The position numbers and the translations under genes are program-made. This document shows positions 1-6,654 of a stretch of DNA of 26,943 nt, one piece after another (the first letter of the stretch is position 1; each line of letters starts with the position of its first letter). Where the stretch lies: NCBI GenBank assembly GCA_001778355.1, contig MFGS01000102.1, positions 214-27,156 on the forward strand. The letters are read 5' to 3'. Below the pieces are notes generated by a model, which was given only the letters and a program-made list of their open reading frames with translations, did not search any database and was not told the DNA's origin. Origin of the DNA: Candidatus Firestonebacteria bacterium RIFOXYA2_FULL_40_8 (GTDB lineage Bacteria; Oederibacteriota; D2-FULL-39-29).

Positions 1-1154
1 TTAATATCTTCATCTCTGCCCCAGTTAAGATGAACCGGGGTTGCTACAATAATCAGCGCGACGGCGCCAAAACAGATAAGTGAAAATTTGGCCGTAACTG
101 TCTTGATTATTTCTGTTTTCAGAATATAGTTGTTCAGTACCAGGGAAGTGAGTATGGCGAACGGGATGAAGACCGGAAGAATATATCTAAACTCCCTTTC
201 ATGCCCTATGCTCATTATTCCGATTACGGCAAATATCCAAAGCACCAGAAGTAAACCAAACTTATCTTTCTTTCTAAAGAAGTTTACCACCGCCATTATC
301 AGACCAAAAAAAGCAAGCGGAACCCAGGGCCAGTAGAAAAGCCATATATTTTTAACATAAGTAAGATAAGACCAGAAATTCTGCTTGTCGCTGTAATGGA
401 CGAACCCTCTTTCAAATATTATCCAGCGGTAATGCACGTCAATGAATTCTTTTCCGTATTTTGCGTAATTGGGGATTATCCAGGCCGCAGGTATGGCCAG
501 CGCTAGTAATATCGAGAGAAAATAAAAAGGGTTAAAAAGAGTTTTAAAATCCCGGGAAAGAAGCAAAAACAGGAATATTCCTATCATGGCAAAAGAACCC
601 AGTATGTTTTTTGTGAGTATTGCCATTCCCGTAGCAACACCTGCAAGCACGAGAAAGAGATTTGCCCTGCCTGAATTCTTTGTCTTTTTCGAAAGAATGA
701 ACAGGAATATAGTCAGAGTGGTCCAAAAGGAGAGTGTGATATCAAACATAGCATGCCTGGCGAATTTCATCCATACCAGTGTTGACATTAAAACAAGCGA
801 AGCAAAGAACCCCGTCCAGTTATTATAAATAGCCCGCCCGAGGAAGTAAACCAGCAGAATAGTCAGAAACCCGAAGAAAGCCGAGTAAAACCTTGCCGTA
901 TACTCCGAAAACTCGAACACTTTAAATGAAATAGCCATAGACCAGAGACAAAACGGATCATTATGATGAATTGCTTCCCCGCCGTAGTGAGGTGTCAGAA
1001 AATCATTGGCCTCAACCATCCCCCGCGCCTGCGCCGCATAGAAAGAGTCATCATAACTGGCCAGCCCCCCTTCCCAAAGCTTGCAAAATAAAAACACAAC
1101 AGCAATACAAGCAATAAAAAATATCTGAACCCGAGTATCCTTAAGGTTAAACAT
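1..1154 (-). CDS. Partial GT-C family membrane glycosyltransferase (ArnT/PMT-like), C-terminus beyond window
   Basis: This reading frame opens at an ATG at 1152-1154 and runs without a stop past base 1, so about 384 residues are present and the C-terminus is missing. The protein starts with a transmembrane helix (FFIACIAVVFLF). An extracytoplasmic loop with adjacent acidic residues follows (ASYDDSFYAAQARGM, then a conserved ANDFLTPHYGG segment), then many hydrophobic helices. This is the GT39/GT83 arrangement, in which an acidic pair in the first periplasmic loop acts in catalysis with a polyprenyl-phosphate sugar donor. Such proteins glycosylate lipid A, cell-wall polymers or proteins; the acceptor here is unknown. 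It is the only gene left of the tRNA fragment and is probably host chromosomal DNA. The family call is good; the substrate is not predictable. Confidence 0.85.
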   Translation of the reverse strand, partial: MFNLKDTRVQIFFIACIAVVFLFCKLWEGGLASYDDSFYAAQARGMVEANDFLTPHYGGEAIHHNDPFCLWSMAISFKVFEFSEYTARFYSAFFGFLTILLVYFLGRAIYNNWTGFFASLVLMSTLVWMKFARHAMFDITLSFWTTLTIFLFILSKKTKNSGRANLFLVLAGVATGMAILTKNILGSFAMIGIFLFLLLSRDFKTLFNPFYFLSILLALAIPAAWIIPNYAKYGKEFIDVHYRWIIFERGFVHYSDKQNFWSYLTYVKNIWLFYWPWVPLAFFGLIMAVVNFFRKKDKFGLLLVLWIFAVIGIMSIGHEREFRYILPVFIPFAILTSLVLNNYILKTEIIKTVTAKFSLICFGAVALIIVATPVHLNWGRDEDI

Positions 1155-1236
1155 GTAAGTATTCTAACATATAACATTTCAGTTTTTAAGCACTTTCTGA
1201 GAGAATGGAAAAGTATTGTGCATTAAACAAATCTCC

Positions 1237-1265
1237 TTGTTTTTAACTGTATATTTTGTTATAAT
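1237..1265 (+). promoter_or_regulatory. Probable promoter of the tRNA gene
   Basis: TTGTTT at 1237-1242, a 17-nt spacer and a perfect TATAAT at 1260-1265 lie about 60 bases before the tRNA start. The stretch between (1275-1318) carries imperfect repeats of TTAGTTATCAG/TTAGCTATTAG type and no gene. Confidence 0.5.
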
Positions 1266-1323
1266 TCCACTCTAGTAAATACTTATTAGTTATCAGCAAT
1301 TAGCTATTAGTAATTGGCGTTTC

Positions 1324-1367
1324 GGGCCCTTAGCTCAGTTGGTTAGAGCGTCGGACTCATAATGCGA
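1324..1367 (+). tRNA. 5' half of a CAU-anticodon tRNA (Met-like), 3' half missing or degenerate; probable attachment site
   Basis: Bases 1324-1330 form an acceptor strand (GGGCCCT), 1333-1349 a complete D-arm (GCTC, loop AGTTGGTTA, GAGC), and 1351-1362 the 5' anticodon stem plus loop CTCATAA with anticodon CAT at 1358-1360. The 3' anticodon strand is TGCGA, which leaves a G-G mismatch with TCGGA where TCCGA is expected. After this no T-arm, and no AGGGCCC to close the acceptor, can be found nearby or anywhere in the window. The gene is therefore a truncated tRNA. The simplest reading is integration of an element in the anticodon-loop region, with a complete tRNA rebuilt at the far end outside this window. 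Confidence 0.7.
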
Positions 1368-1520
1368 AAATGGGGTTTTTGAGAAAGTAAGATTTACAGG
1401 GGAAATCCTTCCGGAGCAAAGAGAATTCGGATTTTTACGCTTCACCAGTCTTGACCAAAATTCACTGATTTAGGATGCTAAAACGTCCTTTTCCCGTCCC
1501 GCATGAATCGATTTATTCAC

Positions 1521-1550
1521 TTGACCAAATCGTCCTTCTTGGATTATAAT
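1521..1550 (+). promoter_or_regulatory. Promoter of the first RHH-like gene, with a block shared with the second
   Basis: TTGACC at 1521-1526 and TATAAT at 1545-1550 are 18 bases apart. The block CGATTTATTCA just upstream of and touching the -35 recurs at the next promoter (1900-1910). The rest of 1368-1520 holds no ORF, only a weak AAATCC/GGATTT inverted repeat around 1400-1436. Confidence 0.75.
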
Positions 1551-1567
1551 ATGACAGTTAAGGGATC

Positions 1568-1591
1568 CTACTAAAAGGTGGGGTTTAGTAG
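1568..1591 (+). other. Leader hairpin before the first RHH-like gene
   Basis: CTACTAAA (1568-1575) and TTTAGTAG (1584-1591) are perfectly complementary around the loop AGGTGGGG. The structure lies in the predicted 5' UTR, shortly before the GAGGAGA ribosome site and the GTG start at 1611. It could be an RNA control element or a protein-binding inverted repeat. Confidence 0.45.
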
Positions 1592-1610
1592 AAAGTGAGG
1601 AGACCAATAA

Positions 1611-1853
1611 GTGAAGAAAGAATCAAAGGCAAACTATTTCAGGGTACCGCTTACCCTACCGAAGGAGTTGGATGTATTCCTTCAGAAAGTTGGTACGGAA
1701 GCAAAAACATCAGGAGGTTTTAAATTGCCAAAGACTCTGATAATTAGGAGTCTGATAAGGGCAATGATGGAGCTGGATGTGGATGTTGGAGGAGTAAAAG
1801 AAGAAGAAGAGCTTAAATCTCGTATATTGGAAGCGTTAAAGAAGCGTAAGTAA
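1611..1853 (+). CDS. Small ribbon-helix-helix-like DNA-binding protein (paralogue 1)
   Basis: This 80-residue protein starts at GTG 1611, placed by a strong GAGGAGA site upstream. It has a predicted beta-strand (YFRVPLTLP), a helix (ELDVFLQKVG), a linker with GGFKLPK, and a second helix (TLIIRSLIRAMMEL), the order seen in MetJ/Arc-type ribbon-helix-helix repressors. The C-terminus is a charged helix. It is clearly paralogous to the protein at 1992-2219: both carry GGFKL followed by an I-R-S-L helix and an ELDVDV or ELKVDV stretch. The two genes have matching promoters, so they are likely autoregulators or a partition/copy-control type pair for the element. The fold is inferred from pattern and not proven. 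Confidence 0.7.
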   Translation: MKKESKANYFRVPLTLPKELDVFLQKVGTEAKTSGGFKLPKTLIIRSLIRAMMELDVDVGGVKEEEELKSRILEALKKRK

Positions 1854-1856
1854 GCA

Positions 1857-1889
1857 AGGAGGAAGCTAACGGGAATTCCTCCTATTTTT
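1857..1889 (+). terminator. Rho-independent terminator
   Basis: AGGAGGAA (1857-1864) pairs perfectly with TTCCTCCT (1876-1883) across an 11-base loop and is followed by ATTTTTA. It starts four bases after the stop of the first RHH-like gene and separates it from the second gene's own promoter. Confidence 0.8.
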
Positions 1890-1911
1890 ATGCCCGAAAC
1901 GATTTATTCAA

Positions 1912-1940
1912 TTGAATATATGAACAAATGCCGTTATAAT
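1912..1940 (+). promoter_or_regulatory. Promoter of the second RHH-like gene
   Basis: TTGAAT at 1912-1917, a 17-base spacer and TATAAT at 1935-1940. The upstream block CGATTTATTCA (1900-1910) is identical to the one at the first promoter, suggesting a shared operator. Confidence 0.75.
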
Positions 1941-1991
1941 AGACTTTAGTTGCACAGAAAGACCCGTATTAACAAAGCAGGAGAGCATTAT

Positions 1992-2219
1992 ATGCCAAAG
2001 GGTAAAGACATAAAGCGAATATCAACCTTTCTAACTCAAGATGAATTGGAATACCTCGATAAGCTGAGCAGTAAAGCAAAGTTTACCGGAGGTTTTAAGT
2101 TATCCAGGGCCGAAATTCTAAGATCATTGGTTAAGGCTATGAAAGAACTGAAGGTTGATGTGTCTAAGGTTAAGAGTGAAGATCAGTTAAAGGAAAGGAT
2201 ACTCAAGGCAGTAAAGTAA
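1992..2219 (+). CDS. Small ribbon-helix-helix-like DNA-binding protein (paralogue 2)
   Basis: I place the start at ATG 1992 (75 residues), because CAGGAGAG lies just upstream; an in-frame TTG at 1950 is less likely. The order is beta-strand (RISTFLTQD), helix (ELEYLDKLSSKAK), GGFKLSRAE, helix (ILRSLVKAMKEL), then a charged tail, closely matching the protein at 1611-1853. It probably binds DNA as a dimer and may recognise the CGATTTATTCA block shared by both promoters. The stop codon sits three bases before a motif A repeat, and the envelope operon starts 37 bases later, so read-through into that operon is plausible. Confidence 0.7.
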   Translation: MPKGKDIKRISTFLTQDELEYLDKLSSKAKFTGGFKLSRAEILRSLVKAMKELKVDVSKVKSEDQLKERILKAVK

Positions 2220-2221
2220 CT

Positions 2222-2242
2222 ATAAGTGACCTTATATGTTAC
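2222..2242 (+). repeat. Motif A copy 1 (ATAAGTGAC..GTTAC)
   Basis: A copy of the intergenic repeat ATAAGTWAC-N4-7-GTWAC, immediately after the stop codon of the second RHH-like gene and just before the AAGGAGGTG ribosome site of the next gene. Confidence 0.6.
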
Positions 2243-2255
2243 AAGGAGGTGCTTT

Positions 2256-2645
2256 ATGGTTAACATGAAAAAGAAAGACATAAACCTAGCTACATTCCTA
2301 TCGCTGATTCCAGGTCTTGGATATGTTTATATAGGAAAAATAGGAAAAGGACTTGAGGCTTTCATTGCGATAGTATTTTTTACCATAGTAACTTTAGTTA
2401 TTGGAACTCAGCCTGGCGCTCCAATGTGGCTGTTTCTAATATTTTCTGCAGTTGTATTGGCGGTATACGTTTGGCAAATCGTTGGGACAAGAAAAGCTTG
2501 CACAGTTATAAATGCCTCAACGGAAGAGAAATTTATGGAATCCAATAAGAAGTGTCCTTTCTGTGCCGAAACAATTAAAGCAGAAGCAAAAGTTTGTCGG
2601 TATTGTGGGAGAGACATTTCTACGCAGACTCAAGAAGATAAGTAA
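2256..2645 (+). CDS. TM2-like membrane protein with C-terminal zinc ribbon
   Basis: The start at ATG 2256 follows a near-perfect AAGGAGGTG site and gives 129 residues; an upstream in-frame start at 2226 would lie within the motif A repeat. Residues 10-50 hold a TM2-like hairpin (LSLIPGLGYVYIGKIGKGLE and a hydrophobic helix), followed by another helix around residues 57-77. The C-terminus has four cysteines, C100-x2-C103 and C114-x2-C117, forming a zinc ribbon (CPFCAETIKAEAKVCRYCGR). Its role is unknown; such proteins often pair a membrane anchor with a cytosolic zinc module. It begins a three-gene envelope operon. The PGLGYVYIG turn resembles the PGWGQLYND turn in the next protein. Confidence 0.75.
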   Translation: MVNMKKKDINLATFLSLIPGLGYVYIGKIGKGLEAFIAIVFFTIVTLVIGTQPGAPMWLFLIFSAVVLAVYVWQIVGTRKACTVINASTEEKFMESNKKCPFCAETIKAEAKVCRYCGRDISTQTQEDK

Positions 2646-2658
2646 CATTATATGTTAC
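2638..2658 (+). repeat. Motif A copy 2, containing the stop codon of the upstream gene
   Basis: ATAAGTAAC-N7-GTTAC. The TAA stop at 2643-2645 is part of the repeat. The next gene starts 11 bases after it. Confidence 0.6.
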
Positions 2659-2669
2659 ATAGAGGGCTT

Positions 2670-3827
2670 ATGAATTTGAAAACAAAGATATTGATTCTTG
2701 CACTATCAATCCTGCCTGTGTTAACCTTTGCCGATCAAAGTCCTATTTCAAAAGATGTAGTTGCTGTTATGCGTTTTGAATCATCAACTGTAAGAAACGA
2801 TATGCTCGATAGCTTTACAGAATCACTTATTAAGGCATTTGTGAGTGACGGAAGATTTACTGTAGTCGAGAGAGATAAATTAACGGCTATATTAAACGAA
2901 ATGAAGCTTCAGCTGTCTGGAATCACATCGGATAAAGACATTGTTGAAATTGGTAAAATGGTGAACGCCCACTACATGGTTTGCGGTAACATCGTATATT
3001 CGGCTGAATATCATGATCGCAAATACGTTGAACAATATAAGGTGACAGCACGTTTAGTTGACATAGAAAAAGGAACGGTCCTATCTTCCTACTCTACGGA
3101 TACTGCGAACCTAATGACCTACTCTGAGTCAGTCATGAAAATGATAGTTTCACAGCTGGCTTATTCTTTAAGTCGTAAAATTGAGGGCAGGATTGTTAAT
3201 GTTTCTGGCAATGAAGTATTTACCGATCTCGGTCAAGAATATCTGAAGGAAGGATTTTTGTTGAAAGTCGAACGAGAAGGGAAGGGAATACTGAATAATA
3301 AGGGCGAGACCATATACCAAGAGAAGGATCCTATCGGTAGACTAAAAGTGATCAGTATTCAGTCGAAAGGTTCTAAATGTCTTGTATTAGATTCAACCAG
3401 TAAAACTTTTGCAGAGGGTGATAAAGTGTTCTTATCTGTTAAAGATTATGACAAGGGATTCGGAGCTGCATGGCGTTCCGCTGTGCTTCCTGGATGGGGA
3501 CAGCTTTATAACGACCAGCCGGAAAAGGCATTCATTCCCCCGGTAAGTGTTGCAGGGGGCATTGTTATATACTTAATCTTGGACGATGCATACAGGAAGG
3601 GTTTAGTGACAGATGGAAGACCGGCTGCAGAATCCGATAAGTACTGGGGTTTAGCTATTGCCATAGGCGGATACTTGTACGGTGTAATTGATGCCTTGAT
3701 AACCGGCAGCAGTCTGCATTATTATGAACCTGAAATGGCTGATTATAAATCAAAGAGTCAGCCGGCATTTCACATGGGATGTAATCAGGGACAGGCATTA
3801 ACAATTGTCTGCAATATTAAGTTTTAG
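2670..3827 (+). CDS. Exported CsgG-like protein with a PGWGQLY membrane segment
   Basis: The start at ATG 2670 follows AGAGGG and gives a signal peptide (KILILALSILPVLTFA) with likely cleavage after residue 21; the total is 385 residues. Residues about 29-160 match the CsgG/TolB-N type fold: VVAVMRFES, a helix, then GRFTVVERDKLTAILNEMKL and MVNAHYMVCGNIV, typical of outer-membrane-associated assembly proteins. Residues about 170-250 (RIVNVSGNEVFTDLG and a LKVERE strand) resemble the C-terminal domain of FlgT-like proteins. The C-terminal part has AAWRSAVLPGWGQLYNDQ followed by hydrophobic helices. It probably acts at the cell envelope with its two operon neighbours. Precise function is unknown. 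Confidence 0.75.
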   Translation: MNLKTKILILALSILPVLTFADQSPISKDVVAVMRFESSTVRNDMLDSFTESLIKAFVSDGRFTVVERDKLTAILNEMKLQLSGITSDKDIVEIGKMVNAHYMVCGNIVYSAEYHDRKYVEQYKVTARLVDIEKGTVLSSYSTDTANLMTYSESVMKMIVSQLAYSLSRKIEGRIVNVSGNEVFTDLGQEYLKEGFLLKVEREGKGILNNKGETIYQEKDPIGRLKVISIQSKGSKCLVLDSTSKTFAEGDKVFLSVKDYDKGFGAAWRSAVLPGWGQLYNDQPEKAFIPPVSVAGGIVIYLILDDAYRKGLVTDGRPAAESDKYWGLAIAIGGYLYGVIDALITGSSLHYYEPEMADYKSKSQPAFHMGCNQGQALTIVCNIKF

Positions 3828-3836
3828 GAGGTCTTT

Positions 3837-4466
3837 ATGAAGAGAGTAATGCTTAATTTGATTGTGTGTCTTTGCATGCTTGGTCTTCTTGGGTGTGGAT
3901 CAAAGTATGAATCTTTGAAGAAGGATTATGAAAAGAATGTTGCACGGTGGGAAGAACTGATTAGTGTACTTCATTCCAGGGAGTTAACTTCTCAAGAAGC
4001 AGAAGAACGCAAACGATTATTACAAAGTCTACCAAAGGATATTGAGGATTTAAAAGAGATTGCATTCAAAGAGAAGCAGCTGGATGAGTATGAGAAGATT
4101 TGGGGTCCCAAAATGTTAAAAAGACTTAGTGTTGAAAATAATGAACGTGATTTGTTGAATCATTATAAAGGTGAATTGGCTATGCTCAATTCTGCTCTGC
4201 TTATCTATTTTGGGAACAATGAAGGCTTAGGTTATCCGGAAAAGCTAGACGCCTTAATAGAGAAAAAACTGTTGGATAAAATTCCGGTTGAGCCGTTTTC
4301 AAATCTAAATAAGGTCAGCTACACTTTTGATGGTACTGGCGGATGGTATTATAACCAGAAAGGTGATAAGAGTGAAACCTTAAGTGTAGTTTTACATGCA
4401 AATTTGAAGGGAAGCGTGGCCTGCTACCCTTATAGTAAAATAAGCGCAATAAGAATTGTCGATTAA
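3837..4466 (+). CDS. Lipoprotein with pseudopilin-like C-terminal domain
   Basis: This 209-residue protein starts at ATG 3837 after AGGAGGTC. A type II signal peptide ends in LLGC with the lipidated cysteine at residue 20. Residues about 21-100 are charged and helical, likely a coiled coil (KYESLKKDYEKNVARWEEL). Residues about 105-190 resemble the globular head of major pseudopilins: a helix LAMLNSALLIYFGNNEG, then YPEKLDALIEKKLLDKIP and FDGTGGWYYNQKGD, the motif that in GspG-type proteins coordinates metal or packs the subunit. There is no N-terminal pilin helix, so it is not a conventional pilin. It is ten bases downstream of the CsgG-like gene and presumably co-transcribed. Confidence 0.7.
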   Translation: MKRVMLNLIVCLCMLGLLGCGSKYESLKKDYEKNVARWEELISVLHSRELTSQEAEERKRLLQSLPKDIEDLKEIAFKEKQLDEYEKIWGPKMLKRLSVENNERDLLNHYKGELAMLNSALLIYFGNNEGLGYPEKLDALIEKKLLDKIPVEPFSNLNKVSYTFDGTGGWYYNQKGDKSETLSVVLHANLKGSVACYPYSKISAIRIVD

Positions 4467-4498
4467 TAATTCGGTTAGAGATTGGTGTTTCTGTTTTG

Positions 4499-4525
4499 GG
4501 TGCACCTTGTGCAGCTTGTGTACCT
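4499..4525 (+). repeat. Motif B array 1: three 9-bp tandem units
   Basis: GGTGCACCT, TGTGCAGCT and TGTGTACCT lie head to tail. The same three-unit array occurs at 7264, 11561, 20209 and 24818. Here no clear motif A copy precedes it. Confidence 0.7.
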
Positions 4526-4544
4526 ATTATAGGGGCTGTATATA
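4516..4544 (+). promoter_or_regulatory. Possible promoter overlapping motif B
   Basis: TTGTGT at 4516-4521 and TATATA at 4539-4544 are 17 bases apart; the -35 would lie inside the last motif B unit. If used, it gives a leader of nearly 190 bases containing the inverted repeats at 4564-4636. A competing, closer promoter may sit at 4728. Confidence 0.35.
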
Positions 4545-4563
4545 AGGGGCTATAGACGTGGTA

Positions 4564-4636
4564 AGAGACAGGAGCCCTTTAATTATTAATAATCAAGGGA
4601 GCACGTTCATTGTCTCTGGTTGATATTAAATATCAA
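4564..4636 (+). promoter_or_regulatory. Nested inverted repeats upstream of the DNA polymerase gene
   Basis: AGAGACA (4564-4570) pairs with TGTCTCT (4611-4617) and encloses a near-perfect palindrome CCCTT...AAGGG centred on ATTATTAATAAT (4575-4599). Directly after comes a second palindrome with arms TTGATATT and AATATCAA around one A (4620-4636). There is no T-run, so these look more like operators or an RNA leader structure than a terminator. Confidence 0.5.
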
Positions 4637-4724
4637 GGTCCAAGGTTTTACTCTAATGTACTAACAAGTACCTGTAAAGTATTTAGTAAGTTATAGTTAA
4701 GTATACCGCCTACGCTTGTCCAGC

Positions 4725-4739
4725 CCGTATTATTTCTTT
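4725..4739 (+). promoter_or_regulatory. CCGTATTATT motif directly before the polymerase start; possible leaderless -10
   Basis: TATTAT at 4728-4733 ends six bases before ATG 4740, where a transcript would start at or next to the start codon. Similar CGTATT(A/T)-TT blocks lie before genes at 10540, 11687 and 15389. CCGCCT stands 16-17 bases upstream here and at 15341. Confidence 0.3.
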
Positions 4740-6626
4740 ATGCGAGACCTTTTCCAAGACCAGAGCCCTGCACCTTTAGGCTCGTACCATGTCATTTCAG
4801 AGAACGAATTGGAATCCTTCATTGCTTCACTGAAAGAAGCCGGTATTATCTCCCTGGATTTAGAGACCACAGGTCTCAATGTTTTCTCAGACCGCATAGT
4901 CGGTATTTCCATTTCCATTAAATCCAAGGAAGCCTTTTACCTGCCCCTATCACATGGCATTGGTATTAACCTCGACTCTTCAGAGGTATTGCCCTTGCTC
5001 AAACCCGTCTTGGAGGGCAAGAGGATTATCGGCCACAACATTAAATTTGATTACAAATTTCTTCTTAAAGAGGGCATAGACCTCAACGTCTATTCCGATA
5101 CCATGCTGTTATCTTCCCTTGATGACGTTAACCAGTCTCTATCTCTGAAGGATTTGGCTCTTCGCTATTTCGGAGTATCCATGACCCGCTTCTCCGATCT
5201 TTTCTTCAGGAGGAGAAAGAACACCATTCCAAACATAGCTGACCTGTCACCTGATGATGTTTATTTATACGCGTGCGCTGACGCTGATATGTGTCTCCGC
5301 CTCTATCGTTGTTTCCTTGAGAGGAACGTATTCATTAAACCTTCTCTGCTCGACAAGATCCGGGATTACTCCTATGCTCTTGCCCCAAAGGACTTTACGC
5401 TCCCCGGCCTTTACACCTTAGAGCGTAATCTCATCAAGACTGTAGCGCACATGGAACTCAACGGCATCTCTGTCAACCGTTCTTCCCTAGAGGAGAACAT
5501 CTCTGAGATAACCGACGAGATCAACTTATTCAAATCCAGTATCTCCGACTTGGCTTCTTCCAGTATAGACCTGAACAGCAACCAGCAAGTAGCAAACCTT
5601 CTGTACAATGAATTAAAGCTTCCTTACAAAGGCTCAATAACAAAGAGCAAGATCCCGTCCGTTGCTACACCTTGTCTTAAGAGAATCGAAGACAGTCATC
5701 CCGTTGTCAAAGCCCTTATCGAATACCGAACGTTAGTTAAGCAGAAGGGTATGCTCGAGGGATATCTCTCAGCCATAAATCCTACCACCAATGCAATCCA
5801 TACGTCTTTCCTTCAGTGGCACGTGCCCAGTGGTAGGTTTGCTAGCAGCGGACCGAATCTCCAAAATGTCCCCGATGATCTCCGCCGTCATTTTATATCC
5901 CGGGAGAGTTATACCTTTGTTAACTTCGATTACTCCCAGATTGAATACAGGGTTATAGCCAGCCTTGCCAATGAGAAACCACTTATCAAAGCTTTTAACG
6001 AGGACAAGGACATCCATCGTCAAACTGCCTCTATGCTTTTCGATGTACCTTATGAGTCTGTCTCCGACGACCAGCGTAAGAGGGGAAAGATGGTGGGATT
6101 TGCGCTCCTTTATGGGATGGATTCCTTCGGTCTTTCCGACCGCCTCAAGATGGACCGTGCATCTGCCAAGAAGTTCTTGGAGGATTACTTTAACGCCGTG
6201 CCTATGATTAAGAGTTTCATAGACGTTACCCACAAGCAAGTCATCGACCTCGGCTATGTCGAAACCCACTTCGGCCGAAGGCGCTATATCCCCGAAGCCC
6301 GCAGCAAAGACCGCAAGCTTCATGGATATGGTCTTAGGTCAGCAGTTTCCCATAGAATTCAAGGCAGTGCTAGTGATATCCTAAAGTTTGCAATGTTAAG
6401 AGTGACCAGGGATCTAAACCTAAAGCCAGCTTTTAACAACACAAACCCTATAAAGCTTCTCCTAACCATTCATGATTCCCTGTTGTTCGAAGTCCAGGAA
6501 GGCATTTCTTTAGAGGAATTCAAGCAACGCGTCCTAAAGTGCATGCAGATAAACATTTTTGGCTTTTGTAAGCTGTCTGTGTCCTGTACAGCAGGACAGG
6601 TTTGGAGTGATATGACAGTTCTATAG
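4740..6626 (+). CDS. Family A DNA polymerase with proofreading exonuclease, no 5'-nuclease domain
   Basis: I favour ATG 4740 (628 residues); an in-frame TTG at 4716 is also open and neither has a good ribosome site. Numbering from 4716, the 3'-5' exonuclease shows D48 and E50 (SLDLETTG), H107-N108 with D112 (GHNIKFD) and Y185 with D189. The polymerase domain has motif A (VNFDYSQIEYR, catalytic D405), the O-helix K458-x3-F462-x3-YG, and motif C H586-D587 (TIHDSLLFE). All catalytic residues are present, so it should be active. The missing 5'-nuclease domain is typical of phage and plasmid polymerases, in contrast to full-length host PolA. It probably replicates or repairs the element. Long antisense ORFs over it are shadows. 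Confidence 0.93.
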   Translation: MRDLFQDQSPAPLGSYHVISENELESFIASLKEAGIISLDLETTGLNVFSDRIVGISISIKSKEAFYLPLSHGIGINLDSSEVLPLLKPVLEGKRIIGHNIKFDYKFLLKEGIDLNVYSDTMLLSSLDDVNQSLSLKDLALRYFGVSMTRFSDLFFRRRKNTIPNIADLSPDDVYLYACADADMCLRLYRCFLERNVFIKPSLLDKIRDYSYALAPKDFTLPGLYTLERNLIKTVAHMELNGISVNRSSLEENISEITDEINLFKSSISDLASSSIDLNSNQQVANLLYNELKLPYKGSITKSKIPSVATPCLKRIEDSHPVVKALIEYRTLVKQKGMLEGYLSAINPTTNAIHTSFLQWHVPSGRFASSGPNLQNVPDDLRRHFISRESYTFVNFDYSQIEYRVIASLANEKPLIKAFNEDKDIHRQTASMLFDVPYESVSDDQRKRGKMVGFALLYGMDSFGLSDRLKMDRASAKKFLEDYFNAVPMIKSFIDVTHKQVIDLGYVETHFGRRRYIPEARSKDRKLHGYGLRSAVSHRIQGSASDILKFAMLRVTRDLNLKPAFNNTNPIKLLLTIHDSLLFEVQEGISLEEFKQRVLKCMQINIFGFCKLSVSCTAGQVWSDMTVL

Positions 6627-6654
6627 GCAACATAAATTAAAAGGAGGATGCTAA

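Noticed and set aside
130..1177. Several short ORFs on both strands at 130-336, 544-828 and 995-1177
   Set aside because: They are out-of-frame shadows of the long partial glycosyltransferase reading frame on the minus strand.
1363..1520. Intron in the tRNA anticodon loop (group I type) instead of truncation
   Set aside because: No 3' exon with the complementary AGGGCCC acceptor strand is found downstream in the window, and the sequence after the loop shows no intron core I can recognise.
4499..4525. Motif B as a CRISPR or integron attC site
   Set aside because: Nine-base units without spacers cannot be CRISPR, and no attC-type R/L boxes or extended palindrome are present.
4575..4599. Rho-independent terminator between the lipoprotein and polymerase genes
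   Set aside because: The palindrome is AT-rich in the centre and is not followed by a T-run; an operator or leader structure fits better.
5769..6323. 184-codon ORF on the minus strand across the polymerase gene
   Set aside because: It is fully antisense to conserved polymerase motifs A and B, has no ribosome site and no recognisable domain; it is a shadow of the coding strand's codon pattern.
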